A stretch of 32,529 nucleotides of DNA from Campylobacterota bacterium. GTDB lineage: Bacteria > Campylobacterota > Campylobacteria > Campylobacterales > Sulfurimonadaceae. Of this stretch, positions 8,596 to 17,872 are shown one piece after another. The stretch's first letter is position 1; each line of letters starts with the position of its first letter. The stretch is taken from the NCBI GenBank assembly GCA_013607665.1, contig VCAX01000007.1:1-32529 (forward strand). The letters are read 5' to 3'. The notes below the pieces were generated by a model. It was given only the letters and a program-made list of their open reading frames with translations. It had not been told where the DNA came from and did no database searches. Made by a program: the position numbers and the translations under genes.

Positions 8596-9551
8596 TTTTT
8601 ACTCCATAATTTTTGATTGAGCTTCAGCTCTTCTACGATGCCTATGGCAAGATGTAGTGTTGCTACATACTCCATTGCTATTTTATAGTTTAAAAGTGAA
8701 CGAAAAACAGCCGGCTCGAACATATCGTCATTATACTCGATTGCCATATATATTTTTCCACGGATGAAAGAGACATAGAGTGGGTGTTTTGAGCGTTTTT
8801 TATAGTTTAAGAGCTTTTGCATAAGTGTATGGGTGAGGATATATCTCGCTTCGACCTGATCGGTTCCATAGACAACGAATGCCTTCTCAAATTCAGGTGA
8901 GTCCATTTTGACGAGCTGCTTGCGTGAGAAGTTGTTTGTCTGCAGCCATGAGCCGATGAGGTCGCCAAAGGTCGACTTGGCATAATCAGGCAGGATGACA
9001 GTCTCTCCGTAAAAGTTCTTATGAAAATCCGAAACGATGAAGAGTCCTTGAAAAATGGTACTCCATGACTCTCTGCCCTTGGAGTCTTTATGGCGTTTTT
9101 CTGCGTGAAAGTCAGAAAATGCAATGTCGATGCCGTCTATTTTCCCCCTTACATAGTCATTACCGCTGACACGGTCAGGCCGAGATGTAAAGAGTTTCGA
9201 GCGGTTGAAATTTGCAACGGGAATGTGCAGGTCTGGAATGTAGTCAAGATTTTCATCTATCTCATGTATGAGTGGTGCTATGACCTTTTGTTTAAAATCA
9301 TTTGCGTAGTCACTGACTAGAAAACGGTAGAGCCATCCAAAACCCGCAAGGGCAAAAACACCCATAAAAAAGAGTACATCGACATCAACATATTTAAAAC
9401 TTGAAAATGCAATGATGGCGACAATGACACCGTAGATGATGCCAAAGTTTATAACTCTTTTCTTAACTGCTTTTCTGTCCTCTTCAAGCTCCTGAAGCAC
9501 AGGATAAAGGTTCTTGTAGTAAAAGTTGGTAAGTTCACTGATGGTTTTCAT
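8592..9551 (-). CDS. DUF3137 membrane protein
   Basis: This 319-aa protein has a cytoplasmic N-terminal helix, two closely spaced transmembrane helices (about residues 35-55 and 60-80, around GVIVAIIAFSSFKY and VLFFMGVFALAGFGWLYRFL) and a large soluble C-terminal region. The region around ESWSTIFQGLFIVSDFHKNF and FVVYGTDQVEARYILT matches what I know of DUF3137 proteins, which often sit beside lemA. Its biochemical role is unknown. Its ATG overlaps the TAA of lemA by one base (TAATG), and its TGA overlaps the next start (ATGA), so translation is coupled along the operon. Confidence 0.8.
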   Translation of the reverse strand: MKTISELTNFYYKNLYPVLQELEEDRKAVKKRVINFGIIYGVIVAIIAFSSFKYVDVDVLFFMGVFALAGFGWLYRFLVSDYANDFKQKVIAPLIHEIDENLDYIPDLHIPVANFNRSKLFTSRPDRVSGNDYVRGKIDGIDIAFSDFHAEKRHKDSKGRESWSTIFQGLFIVSDFHKNFYGETVILPDYAKSTFGDLIGSWLQTNNFSRKQLVKMDSPEFEKAFVVYGTDQVEARYILTHTLMQKLLNYKKRSKHPLYVSFIRGKIYMAIEYNDDMFEPAVFRSLLNYKIAMEYVATLHLAIGIVEELKLNQKLWSKK

Positions 9552-10108
9552 TATTTAGAAAACAGCTCACCTACATTGACATTTTTTCTCTCATCTTCCG
9601 TGATCTCAAAAACATCTTTTTCTTTGTAGCCCATCATGGAAGCCATTATGTTCGTAGGGATCATTTCAAGTGCGTTATTGTAGTCTGTAACAGCCTGATT
9701 GTAAGCACGGCGCGCTGCAGCTATCTGCTCTTCGACTTCATTAAGTGAGCGCTGTAGATGCATGACATTTTCATTTGCTTTGAGCTCAGGATAGTTCTCA
9801 ACGGCTATCATAATAGAACCGAGTGCCTTTGAAATTTTAGCATCGAGATCGATTTTTTGTTTGTCTGAGATATTTGGCCGGTTTGCCTCACTTCTGAGCT
9901 TTGTCACCTCTTCAAGCAGAGATTTTTCATGATCCATATACTTTGATACCGATGCAACGAGATTGGGAATGAGGTCGTAACGCTTTTTGAGCTGAGTATC
10001 GACAGATGCGAAGATATTCTCTACTTGATTCTTCTTTACAACAAGGGAGTTGTACATTAAAACGAGAATAATCGCTATGACAATGAGTATGATGAGTGGT
10101 GTTGACAT
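9551..10108 (-). CDS. lemA: LemA family protein
   Basis: A 185-aa protein with one N-terminal membrane helix (LIILIVIAIILVLMYNSLV) followed by the LemA helical bundle: VVKKNQVENIFASVDTQLKKR, then YDLIPNLVASVSKYM. The C-terminal NIMASMMGYKEKDVFE is also typical. The length is normal. LemA proteins are conserved inner-membrane proteins, largely exposed outside the cytoplasm, without an established molecular function. It is the first gene of a four-gene operon (lemA, DUF3137, YtfJ-like, EI24) with overlapping or touching stops and starts. AAGG precedes the ATG, and a -10 element lies about 27 bases upstream. Confidence 0.93.
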   Translation of the reverse strand: MSTPLIILIVIAIILVLMYNSLVVKKNQVENIFASVDTQLKKRYDLIPNLVASVSKYMDHEKSLLEEVTKLRSEANRPNISDKQKIDLDAKISKALGSIMIAVENYPELKANENVMHLQRSLNEVEEQIAAARRAYNQAVTDYNNALEMIPTNIMASMMGYKEKDVFEITEDERKNVNVGELFSK

Positions 10109-10134
10109 AAATCTACCTTCTGTTTGTTTTATTT

Positions 10135-10140
10135 ATTATA
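10135..10140 (-). promoter_or_regulatory. Probable -10 of the lemA operon
   Basis: The minus strand has GCTATAATAAAT, with TATAAT at 10140-10135, in the 37-base gap between the flavoprotein gene and lemA. The position fits a start site a few bases before the AAGG of lemA. It would let lemA be expressed independently of the long operon upstream. Confidence 0.55.
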
Positions 10141-10145
10141 GCAGA

Positions 10146-11339
10146 TTATTTTTTGATTATATCTTGTGCTGCCAAGTAAGCGGATGCCCAGGCAAAAGCG
10201 AAGTTGTATCCACCACGGCGGCCGACGACATCAAGCGCTTCTCCTGTAAAGTAGAGATTTTTTTGTTTGTGTGATTCCATTGTCTTGGGATTGATTTCAG
10301 TCGTATCAATTCCACCACCGCTGACCTCCGCATGACGAAAACCGTGTGTCTCCTCGACTTCAAGTCTCCAGTTTGCAATAGTGTTGGCTATCTTTTTGGC
10401 CGTTTTTGTATTGATGTCTTTTGCCTCTGTTATAGGAGAGAGTTCTAAAAACTCCAATATATTTGTAGCGATCTTCAGCGGTAAAAGACCGACCAAGATG
10501 TCCACAAGAGTAAAGTGAGGCAGCTCTTTTGCAGTAGTAGTGATGTGACTTGCGATCTGCTGCTGCGTGAGACTTGGAAGCAGATTGAGTGAAACGGCTA
10601 CGTGAGAATACTCCAACAATGCTTTGGAAGCCGCCTGCGAGATATCCAAAATCGCAAAACCGGAGACACCATAGTTTGTAAAGAGAATGTCTCCTTTTGT
10701 CGTAAACTTTTTTTGATGGTTGATAAAGAGCGTCACTTCGCCATCTACTTTCGCTCCTGCCATTTTATGTACTGCTTTTACGTCGATTTCAAGCTGTACA
10801 AGGCTTGGGTAAGGGGGAATGATGTTATGCCTGAATTCCTCTGCAAATGTCTCTGAGTCACTATTGCCGCCAAGATGTGAGGCAGCGCGTGAGCCTGTTG
10901 CTACGACAACTGCATCGTATTTGGCAAAAAACTCTTTTATAGAGTTTATCTTGGCATTGTAGTGAAAAACGACACCGAGACTTTTTGCATAGGTCTCATA
11001 AATTTTTGCGACACTTTTGGCTTCATTGGAGAGAGGATAGACCTTGCCGTCTGCTTTTACTTCTAGGAGCAGTCCCATAGAGTTTGCAAACTTCTCAAAA
11101 GCGTGAAAGTCAAAACTTTTCAGAGCATGTGCAACAAAGCTGGGATTTTCACCAAAATAATCCTGTACTGAGAGATTTCTATTTGTAATGTTGCAACGAC
11201 CGTTTCCAGATACGAGAATCTTTTTTGCCACTTTGGCATTTTGCTCAAAAACAACGACATTATGACCTTTGCCGGCACAAAAAATGGCACAGGCTAAACC
11301 GCTTGCGCCACCACCGATGATTGCTATTTTTTTTGCCAT
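10146..11339 (-). CDS. BaiN/HI0933-family NAD(P)/FAD-dependent oxidoreductase
   Basis: A 397-aa flavoprotein. The N-terminus is an FAD-binding Rossmann fold (AIIGGGASGLACAIF), followed by the family hallmark KKILVSGNGRCNITN. The middle has VVVATGSRAA, and the C-terminus has the second FAD contact, LYFTGEALDVVGRRGGYNF. This is the HI0933/YhiN group, which includes BaiN of bile-acid 7-dehydroxylating bacteria; the substrate of most members is unknown and bile-acid chemistry should not be assumed here. It is the last gene of the long minus-strand cluster. Its ATG is 10 bases after the stop of the YfiR-like gene. Confidence 0.9.
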   Translation of the reverse strand: MAKKIAIIGGGASGLACAIFCAGKGHNVVVFEQNAKVAKKILVSGNGRCNITNRNLSVQDYFGENPSFVAHALKSFDFHAFEKFANSMGLLLEVKADGKVYPLSNEAKSVAKIYETYAKSLGVVFHYNAKINSIKEFFAKYDAVVVATGSRAASHLGGNSDSETFAEEFRHNIIPPYPSLVQLEIDVKAVHKMAGAKVDGEVTLFINHQKKFTTKGDILFTNYGVSGFAILDISQAASKALLEYSHVAVSLNLLPSLTQQQIASHITTTAKELPHFTLVDILVGLLPLKIATNILEFLELSPITEAKDINTKTAKKIANTIANWRLEVEETHGFRHAEVSGGGIDTTEINPKTMESHKQKNLYFTGEALDVVGRRGGYNFAFAWASAYLAAQDIIKK

Positions 11340-11349
11340 TTTTTCAGCC

Positions 11350-11883
11350 TTACTCTTTAAATTTTGAAAGTTGGATCAGGTAGGGATCAAAAACAAATCC
11401 ATACTCTTGTATGATTTTTTTATTGAGATAGGGTTGTGTCGTTTTACCAAAATAGAGTGAAACAAGCACTCCATACTCCAAATAGGCAGGGTCATAAGCA
11501 AAGGAGACAATTTTATTTTCATTTGCCCATTTAGCGATCTCACGCAGCTTTTGTTCTGTATGTTCTAGAACAATGATCGCATCAGGTTTTTGTTTCACAG
11601 CATCTTGAAAGTGCACTGCTTTTACTACTATTTTTTTATTGAGCAGCATATCAGGGTAGTCTGCTTGAATTGCATTTTTGAATTGCATAGCTGCACTGTT
11701 GTCAATCTGTTTTGCCACAATATAGATACGCAAGAGTGTATTATCACTCTTTTGAATGCTTGATTCAAGCAGGGCGATCTTTACAAAGAGTTTGGCTTCA
11801 ATATCGATGATATTGGAGTCATACTGTTTTGCAGAGAGTTGTAATAGTATGAGAAAAAGAAGAGCAAGGACTCTTTTTATCAT
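11350..11883 (-). CDS. YfiR-like (DUF4154) periplasmic protein, tentative
   Basis: This 177-aa protein starts with a clear signal peptide (MIKRVLALLFLILLQLSAK), so it is exported. I chose the ATG at 11883. It forms ATGA with the receptor stop and has GGAG about 7 bases upstream; an in-frame ATG nine codons earlier would put extra residues before the signal peptide. The mature part has no cysteine. Its layout resembles YfiR proteins: KLFVKIALLE near the start, KKIVVKAVHF in the middle, then DPAYLEYGVLVSLYFGK and a NKKIIQEYGFVFDPYLIQLS ending that parallels the family's C-terminal helix. YfiR proteins are periplasmic regulators or partners of membrane signalling enzymes. The match is by pattern only; a type 1 periplasmic-binding fold is the alternative. 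Confidence 0.5.
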   Translation of the reverse strand: MIKRVLALLFLILLQLSAKQYDSNIIDIEAKLFVKIALLESSIQKSDNTLLRIYIVAKQIDNSAAMQFKNAIQADYPDMLLNKKIVVKAVHFQDAVKQKPDAIIVLEHTEQKLREIAKWANENKIVSFAYDPAYLEYGVLVSLYFGKTTQPYLNKKIIQEYGFVFDPYLIQLSKFKE

Positions 11884-13870
11884 CGCATACTCCACTCTAA
11901 AGAGAGCCAAAAGGAGCGTCCGTCACGATGAAAATCATCTAGGTAGGTTCCTGTACCGCTATAGCTTTCATTTCCCAGTTGTGACGGAAAAGCTACATCT
12001 GCATCAAAAATATTTTTTGCACTTGCCTGTATACAAAAGACACCTTGCGTGAAGCTAAGTGTTTGATCAAACATTGTATAGCCATGCAGTGCGCTGCGTG
12101 AATCACCGGCCTCTCTTTTTCTATCACCGACATAGCGAAGTTTACTTGCAGTATGCCATTTGGAAGTTATTTGATAGTAGAGCATAGCATTTGCCAGATG
12201 ATTGGCAACAAAAGGAACATCAGTATGCTCTTTTGTACGCATTTGCATATAACTGTAGTTTGCCTGCAGTGTGAGTTGTTGATTCAAAGGCGTTTTTTCC
12301 TCGAACTCTGCACCGTAGGAGTATTGTGTATCTGCATTGTGCATAACATATGCAGCATCTCTGTAGATGAAATTTTTCATATCGGAATAAAAAATATTGA
12401 CCCTTAGCCATTTGTCAAAAGCTGCTTCATATGTATAGGCAAGTTCCAGCGTATCTATAGTCTCTGATTGCAGGGAACTGTTGCCTTGAAATTGACTTGT
12501 ACTACCGTAAAGTTCTACCCATGAGGGTACTCTAAAAGAGCGTTGGTACATAAGTTTGTAACTTTGTGTCTCATCGGCCGTATAAAGAAGCGATAATTTT
12601 GGAGCGAGGCTCGATTCTGCATCATTATAGTTGTCATATCGCAGTCCGATATTACCTGTGAAGTGTGTTGAAAATGTATAGATGTCGTTGAAGTAAAGAG
12701 CATACTCTCTTCTTGTAAGATTGTTTTTAAGACCATTGTTAGGTAATTCAATGTCCGTATCTTCAGAAACCGAAGGATCGTTAACAAAATATTTTGTATC
12801 GTTTGCCTTTGCTTGAGAAAGGAATAACCCAAAGAGGGCATTATGGACTTTGTTTTGATATTTTAAAGCAGCATCTGCATAGACAACATACTCTTTATAG
12901 TAACCGTTTCCTATGAGGTCGTAAGCTTGTCCAAGTAAACTTAGTGGTCTGAGTCGTGATTTTCCTGTATATTTGTACTGTTTATAGCCTATTTTTGCAT
13001 CAATGGAACTGTTTTTGGATATTTTAGGCGTATAGCGAAGTTCGTTGATAAAAGAGGTGTTTTGAAGATTCTTTGGATCTTGAACAATAGGCCATGCTCC
13101 ATAGCCATAGAAGTTCTGTGTATTTTTTTCAAGCCATCTGCTTGTCAGTGAAAGTTCTTTTGCAAATTGCAGTGTTATGCCTAAGGATTTATTTGTAAAG
13201 TCTTCATAGGAGGTAAAACTGTTTTGCATAGGTAAAAGGGAATAAGAATTGTACTCGCGAGAGTTGTCATTCTTTACAAAAAAACCATCAAGAGCTAGTT
13301 TTATGCCATTTGCATTGACATTTTGCGTAAATCCGATGTTGTGATTGCCAACAGTGCTGACATTTGTAAAGAGGATATTCTCTTTATGTGCGGAGGCTTT
13401 TGTGATGACATTGATAACACCGATGTGGGCATAGGAGCCATATAAAGCAGAAGCAGGTCCTCGAATGACTTCAATTCTTTGTATACTCTCTATAGGCATA
13501 TCAAGATAAAAATAGCTTGAACCGGCAAGTTCTGTATTGATACTGATACCGTCAATCATCAGTTTTATCTTATCGCGAACAAAGGATTTGTTTCCCCGCA
13601 TAATGATCTCTGTTTTGCTCCGGCTGTTCCCATAGAGAGTTCTATTCCCGGAACAGTGCCCAGTGCATCATAGAGATTTGTAATACCAAGTTTTTTGAGC
13701 TCATTTGCATGCAGGACAGAGACAATGGCAGGTGTTTTGTTGATGTTGAGTTTCGTTTTTGCAGTGATCTCAGAAGCGTCATTCAAATCTTCAAGCAGAT
13801 GTAGTTTGTCGATTTCATCTCCAAAAACAACTATGGTTACAGCTATAAATATTAAAACTATTCTTTTCAT
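11880..13870 (-). pseudogene. TonB-dependent outer-membrane receptor, interrupted by a frameshift
   Basis: Two overlapping frames together make one receptor of about 665 aa. The first (13870-13565) has a signal peptide (MKRIVLIFIAVTIVVFG) and the first half of a plug domain (TPAIVSVLHANELKKLG, VPGIELSMGTAGAKQ). The second (open from 13601 to the stop at 11880) continues with MRGNKSFVRDKIKLMIDG, RIEVIRGPASALYGS and then a full barrel with many aromatic strand ends. Continuity is lost between about 13601 and 13625, where CAGAGATC needs one extra base, or the loss of two (a possible AG duplication), to read through. The substrate is unknown; siderophore, haem, cobalamin and metal complexes are all possible. 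The start overlaps the kinase stop (ATGA), and the stop overlaps the next start (ATGA). It could also be a sequencing error. Confidence 0.85.
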
Positions 13871-15312
13871 TGTTTTTCCCCTTGTAGCGGTATCTTTATA
13901 CTAAAACAACATCCTCTTTTTGTGTTATGAACCAAGAGAGTTCCGCATAATTTTTTATCGACAATATTTTTAGCGATGTAGAGTCCTATACCTGTTCCGT
14001 GAGAGGCTGGTTTTGTACTGAAGTAAGGCTCAAAAATTGAAGAAATGATATCCTCAGGAATACCTCCTCCATTATCCTCAACAGCTATAATACCTTCCTT
14101 TTCATTTTTCGAAATAACAATGAAAATTTCACCAAAAGAGATGCTTTTGTCTGTTATTTTACTATGCAGCGCATCTTTTGCATTATTAAGCAAAATTAAA
14201 AGCAGTTGTTTAAATTCATTTTCAATACCTTCAAAAAGGAGTGGTGTTTTTTCTATAAGCTTAATGTGAATATGATGTGCTTTTAACTCATCTTTTAAAA
14301 TCTTCAGTATATCTTCAATACTCTCTTTTGGGTTGAACAACTCTTTCTTACCTTGTGGATTGAGAAAATTACGAAAATCATCGATCGTATCAGACATATA
14401 GTTGGTGTTTGCTGCAATGAGTGCGAGTTTTTCACGTAAGTTATTGTCATCGACCTTGCCGAGCATCGCTTCCATTTCAAGATTTGAGACAGAGATACCG
14501 ATGATATTAAGTGGTTGTCTCCACTGGTGTGCAATAGACTCGAGGATCTCCCCCATTGCCGCTTGACGCGATTGATGCAGCATTAGCTGTTCTTGTTTCT
14601 GCACTTTTTGCACTTCTTCTTTTATGTCGTCTTTGAGTTTTTCGTTGAATGTTTTGAGCTCTTGGAGGTGCTGCTCGATTTCGCCCATCATTGTGTTGGC
14701 AACATTTGCAATGGTCTGTATCTCTTGACTTCTATTTCTAAAGCGGATAACTTTTCTTTTTTTGGATTGTGAATACATTCTTAGGATATGAGCGATTGTT
14801 CTGAGCGCATTTAAGTCTTGTTTGACATATACATAGAACATTGAAAAGAGAAAAAGGGTGAGCAGAAAAATATATAACTGTAAGGTCAAGATTTGCTGCT
14901 GCAGGGTCTGGATATAAGCATTTGAGTAGTGTATTGTTATAGTTGCAATTTTTTTATGTGTAAAGGGGTCAATAATATTCGTTGTATAGGAAAAAAGTTT
15001 TTTTGATTTTGCATGTGTCTCTTTTTGTTTTGTGATACTGTGTTTATCAGCATATCTGACTTGTATAGACTCTACTCCATTGGCCTGTAGGATTGTTTTG
15101 AGCAGTTGTTCAAACTGTTTTTCTTGGTTAAAGGAGATATCATAGGCCATGGCCGGTTTGAGAGTATTGAGAATCAGTTTTATTTTATCTGCTTCTGATT
15201 GATTTAAAATTTTTTCAAAAGAGGTGGTTATGAAGAGATAGGTAAAGATATTTAAAAGAAGAAAAATAAGCCAAAAGAAAAAACTGAATTTGGCTATAAG
15301 TGTCTTAAACAT
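13867..15312 (-). CDS. Membrane sensor histidine kinase
   Basis: A 481-aa inner-membrane sensor kinase. It has a first membrane helix at about 10-30, a periplasmic sensor region at about 31-138 (no named domain recognised), a second helix at about 140-163, a HAMP-like linker and a long coiled coil. The phospho-acceptor box IAHQWRQPLNI has His262, an HQWRQP type common in Campylobacterota. The ATPase domain has the N box (LLILLNNAKDAL), VEDNGGGIP and HGTGIGLYIAKNI, all intact. No receiver domain is attached and no response regulator is adjacent. It begins 14 bases after mutS2 behind AGGAAAGGA, and its TGA overlaps the receptor ATG. The coupling to the receptor and YfiR-like genes suggests that it reports on the same ligand. 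Confidence 0.92.
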   Translation of the reverse strand: MFKTLIAKFSFFFWLIFLLLNIFTYLFITTSFEKILNQSEADKIKLILNTLKPAMAYDISFNQEKQFEQLLKTILQANGVESIQVRYADKHSITKQKETHAKSKKLFSYTTNIIDPFTHKKIATITIHYSNAYIQTLQQQILTLQLYIFLLTLFLFSMFYVYVKQDLNALRTIAHILRMYSQSKKRKVIRFRNRSQEIQTIANVANTMMGEIEQHLQELKTFNEKLKDDIKEEVQKVQKQEQLMLHQSRQAAMGEILESIAHQWRQPLNIIGISVSNLEMEAMLGKVDDNNLREKLALIAANTNYMSDTIDDFRNFLNPQGKKELFNPKESIEDILKILKDELKAHHIHIKLIEKTPLLFEGIENEFKQLLLILLNNAKDALHSKITDKSISFGEIFIVISKNEKEGIIAVEDNGGGIPEDIISSIFEPYFSTKPASHGTGIGLYIAKNIVDKKLCGTLLVHNTKRGCCFSIKIPLQGEKQ

Positions 15313-15326
15313 CTTTTTCCTTTCCT

Positions 15327-17549
15327 TTAGAGATGCACTATCTTAGCACCAAATCCACCCATATACTGTGGTGCATCCTCAAAGCCTTTGACACGTGGAT
15401 GCTGCTTGAGAAACTCTTTGACAGCATAGGAGAGTTTTCCTGTACCGATACCATGATAGACGATAACCTCGTCCCAGCCGTTGATAAGTGCATCATTTAA
15501 GAACTTATCGAGCACTTCTGTCGCTTCATCGGCTCGCATACCGTGCAGGTCACATTTTAATCCTGCTTTTTTTGTGACATTGAGATTGACATTGGTTGTC
15601 GCTTTTGTTTTGACGATTTTGGTATGTTTGAGATGTTTTGTTTTCACGCGCACCTTCATACCGTTTACTTCAATGATAGCCTCGTTTTTGCCTTTCATCG
15701 CAACAATAGTACCGCTTTGTGAGTGATATTTTACTTCATCACCGACTTTAAAAGTTACTTCGCGTTGGATGTTCTCTTTTTGCTCACGCGGCAGTTTTTT
15801 ATTTGCAGCATTCATGGCACGGTGAATCTCTTTTACATCGCTACCGCGAGCCGCTTTTTTTGCTTCGTTTATGGCAAGATCATATTCACGTTTGAGCTTG
15901 GCTTTTTGCTTTTGGAGTTCTCTGTGCAGCTCCTCTTTTTGCTCTTTGAGTGCAAGCTCTTTTTTTTGCAGTGCTTCGATCTTCTCATCAACGGCTTTGT
16001 GTTTTTGTTTGAGTTCACGCTCAAGCTGACTTCCACGCTCAATAAGTAAAGAGAGTTTTTCGGAGTTGTCTCCATAAACTTTTTTTGCTTCATTTACCAA
16101 ACTGTTGGCTATGCCATAGCGTGAGGCGGTCTCAAAAGCGTAACTTTTTCCAATGATGCCCTGTATAAATTCATAGGTAGGACGACGAGATCCCTCGTCA
16201 TAAACGGCTGCCATAAGCTCTACATCGTCACGATCAGCCATAAGAGCTGCCAGGCGTTTATGGTGGGTAGTGACAACAACTTTATGTCCACGTTTGATAA
16301 GATCGTCCAAAATGACCTTAAAAAGGGCTGCCGCTTCATCAGAGTCTGTTCCGAGTTCTATCTCATCAACACCGATAAGCGCAGATTTATAGCCAAATAT
16401 ATGTGCAAACTGCTGCATACGTCCTGCAAAGGTCGAGATGTCATTTTTTACATTTTGCGGGTCATCGATGATGGCTTCAATGGCTTTGAAGTTCCCAATG
16501 TGGGATTTGTTCTCATTGAGTCTCATCGGAATAATGTATTTTGCCATAAATGCAGCGGCAAGAATGGATTTGAGCAGCATTGTTTTCCCGCCGGCATTGA
16601 CACCCGTGATCATCAAAATATTTTTTGAAAAATCGACACTTATCGGTTTTGCATTATGCAGGGCAGGGTGGATAAATTCATGCAGGAGTATTTTAGAATC
16701 TTTTTGGCTTTTAAGAAGTTGGAGATTCTTACTCTTTGCAAAAAGGACACGTGCTTGGTAGTTGTCAAAACGGGTAAACTCTTTGTCTATAAAGTTAATA
16801 AAAGGCAGGAGTTCTGCAAGCTTTTGAGAAAACTCCTTTGCATAGTTGTAAAAGATGGCTTCACGCTCTTGTTCTATGTAGCGGATTTTCTCTTTTGTCT
16901 TTAAAATAGCATCAGGAGCGACATAGAAAAAGCCGCCGCTACTGCGCCCAATAACAGCACCTTTGAGCACATGGTTAAAGCCGCCGCGCACAAGCAGACA
17001 CTCTTCGTTGTTGATGTAGTGAACCTGTGTATCGACAAGGTAACCGGCAAGTTTCGAGCTGTTCATCATACGTTTGAGCGAGCCGCTCATCTCGTTTTTA
17101 TACTCTTTGATTCTTTGTGAGAGTCCAAAGAATGTCTCATCGAGATTCTCTTCAAATTTTCCTTCACTTGTGAAGTACTTTTCGACTTCTAAAAAATGCT
17201 CAGGAGTGATGATCTTCGCCATCCACTCCCCAATGAGTCCCTCAAGGTCACGATTTTTAAAGTAGCGAAAATAACGCACGACTTTAATGACTTCAAAAAT
17301 CTGTTCAAAGTTGAGTACACCGTGTTTTTTAAGATGGAGTTTTATCTCTGTGAAGTCTGCAATTTTCGGTGGTGCTTTAAACTCAAGTGCATCAAGGGCT
17401 TTGATGTAGCGAAAATGCAGCTCTTGATCACCCTCTATATAGAGCGAGTGTTTGCGTGAGAAGAAACTCTCAAACTCTGCAATATGCTGTTGCAGGTCGA
17501 GTTGCGTGATAAGTTTTGTGATTTTATTTTGTTTATTATCTATTGACAT
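15327..17549 (-). CDS. mutS2: MutS2 family endonuclease/ATPase with Smr domain
   Basis: A 740-aa protein. After a helical MutS-like core, the ABC-type ATPase shows Walker A ITGVNAGGKTMLL (around residue 314) and Walker B plus signature ALIGVDEIELGTDSDEAAAL. A long charged coiled coil follows (about 500-600), then a linker. The C-terminal Smr nuclease domain carries CDLHGMRADEA and VYHGIGTGKL. MutS2 acts on branched DNA and, in some bacteria, on collided ribosomes; in Helicobacter it limits recombination. The length is slightly under the usual ~780, but all parts are present. It overlaps the small membrane-protein gene upstream by 10 bases. The murC, small membrane protein, mutS2 order is, from memory, conserved in Campylobacter. 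Confidence 0.95.
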   Translation of the reverse strand: MSIDNKQNKITKLITQLDLQQHIAEFESFFSRKHSLYIEGDQELHFRYIKALDALEFKAPPKIADFTEIKLHLKKHGVLNFEQIFEVIKVVRYFRYFKNRDLEGLIGEWMAKIITPEHFLEVEKYFTSEGKFEENLDETFFGLSQRIKEYKNEMSGSLKRMMNSSKLAGYLVDTQVHYINNEECLLVRGGFNHVLKGAVIGRSSGGFFYVAPDAILKTKEKIRYIEQEREAIFYNYAKEFSQKLAELLPFINFIDKEFTRFDNYQARVLFAKSKNLQLLKSQKDSKILLHEFIHPALHNAKPISVDFSKNILMITGVNAGGKTMLLKSILAAAFMAKYIIPMRLNENKSHIGNFKAIEAIIDDPQNVKNDISTFAGRMQQFAHIFGYKSALIGVDEIELGTDSDEAAALFKVILDDLIKRGHKVVVTTHHKRLAALMADRDDVELMAAVYDEGSRRPTYEFIQGIIGKSYAFETASRYGIANSLVNEAKKVYGDNSEKLSLLIERGSQLERELKQKHKAVDEKIEALQKKELALKEQKEELHRELQKQKAKLKREYDLAINEAKKAARGSDVKEIHRAMNAANKKLPREQKENIQREVTFKVGDEVKYHSQSGTIVAMKGKNEAIIEVNGMKVRVKTKHLKHTKIVKTKATTNVNLNVTKKAGLKCDLHGMRADEATEVLDKFLNDALINGWDEVIVYHGIGTGKLSYAVKEFLKQHPRVKGFEDAPQYMGGFGAKIVHL

Positions 17550-17872
17550 GTGGAAGCATCTATCATCTCTGCATAGTGCGGAGTGTTCTCTTTGCCTATA
17601 AAGGTATATGTCCCTACACTGAGCGAATAACTTGAGAGATTTACCTCTTTGTTATTTTCGCAGTGGAGTGTTTTACCTTGATTGTATTTTGTAACGACAG
17701 CGAGTAGTTTTTGACTCTGCTCATTTTGATAGGTATTGTAAGCAATGGCACTGTAAATGAGCACAAAGAGCACAAGAGTAATGGATATCTTGTGTTTGCG
17801 TGAGAGTTCTGTAAAATAGTGCATAACAACAAAGAGTGCCGCGAGTGCAAAAAAAGAAAAGATATAGGCCAC
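17540..17872 (-). CDS. Small conserved membrane protein between murC and mutS2
   Basis: A 110-aa protein with two N-terminal membrane helices (about residues 2-18 and 28-46) and a ~60-residue tail, probably outside the cytoplasm. The tail carries two cysteines (LHCENN and the terminal ASTCQ) that could pair. The start is GTG, placed directly after the murC TAA with no gap; the only nearby ATG lies inside the first membrane helix. The end overlaps mutS2 by 10 bases. No family is recognised. A protein of similar size and topology occupies this position in Campylobacter, as I recall, so it is a real gene rather than a chance frame. Confidence 0.8.
   Translation of the reverse strand: MAYIFSFFALAALFVVMHYFTELSRKHKISITLVLFVLIYSAIAYNTYQNEQSQKLLAVVTKYNQGKTLHCENNKEVNLSSYSLSVGTYTFIGKENTPHYAEMIDASTCQ

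Noticed and set aside
11880-13870. Programmed ribosomal frameshift in the receptor gene
   Set aside because: No slippery heptamer, downstream pseudoknot or internal Shine-Dalgarno is visible at the break. A mutation or sequencing error is simpler.
13867-15312. Kinase cassette as a clear recent horizontal transfer
   Set aside because: It looks a little more AT-rich than its neighbours, but there are no repeats, integrase or attachment sites. Base composition alone is not enough.
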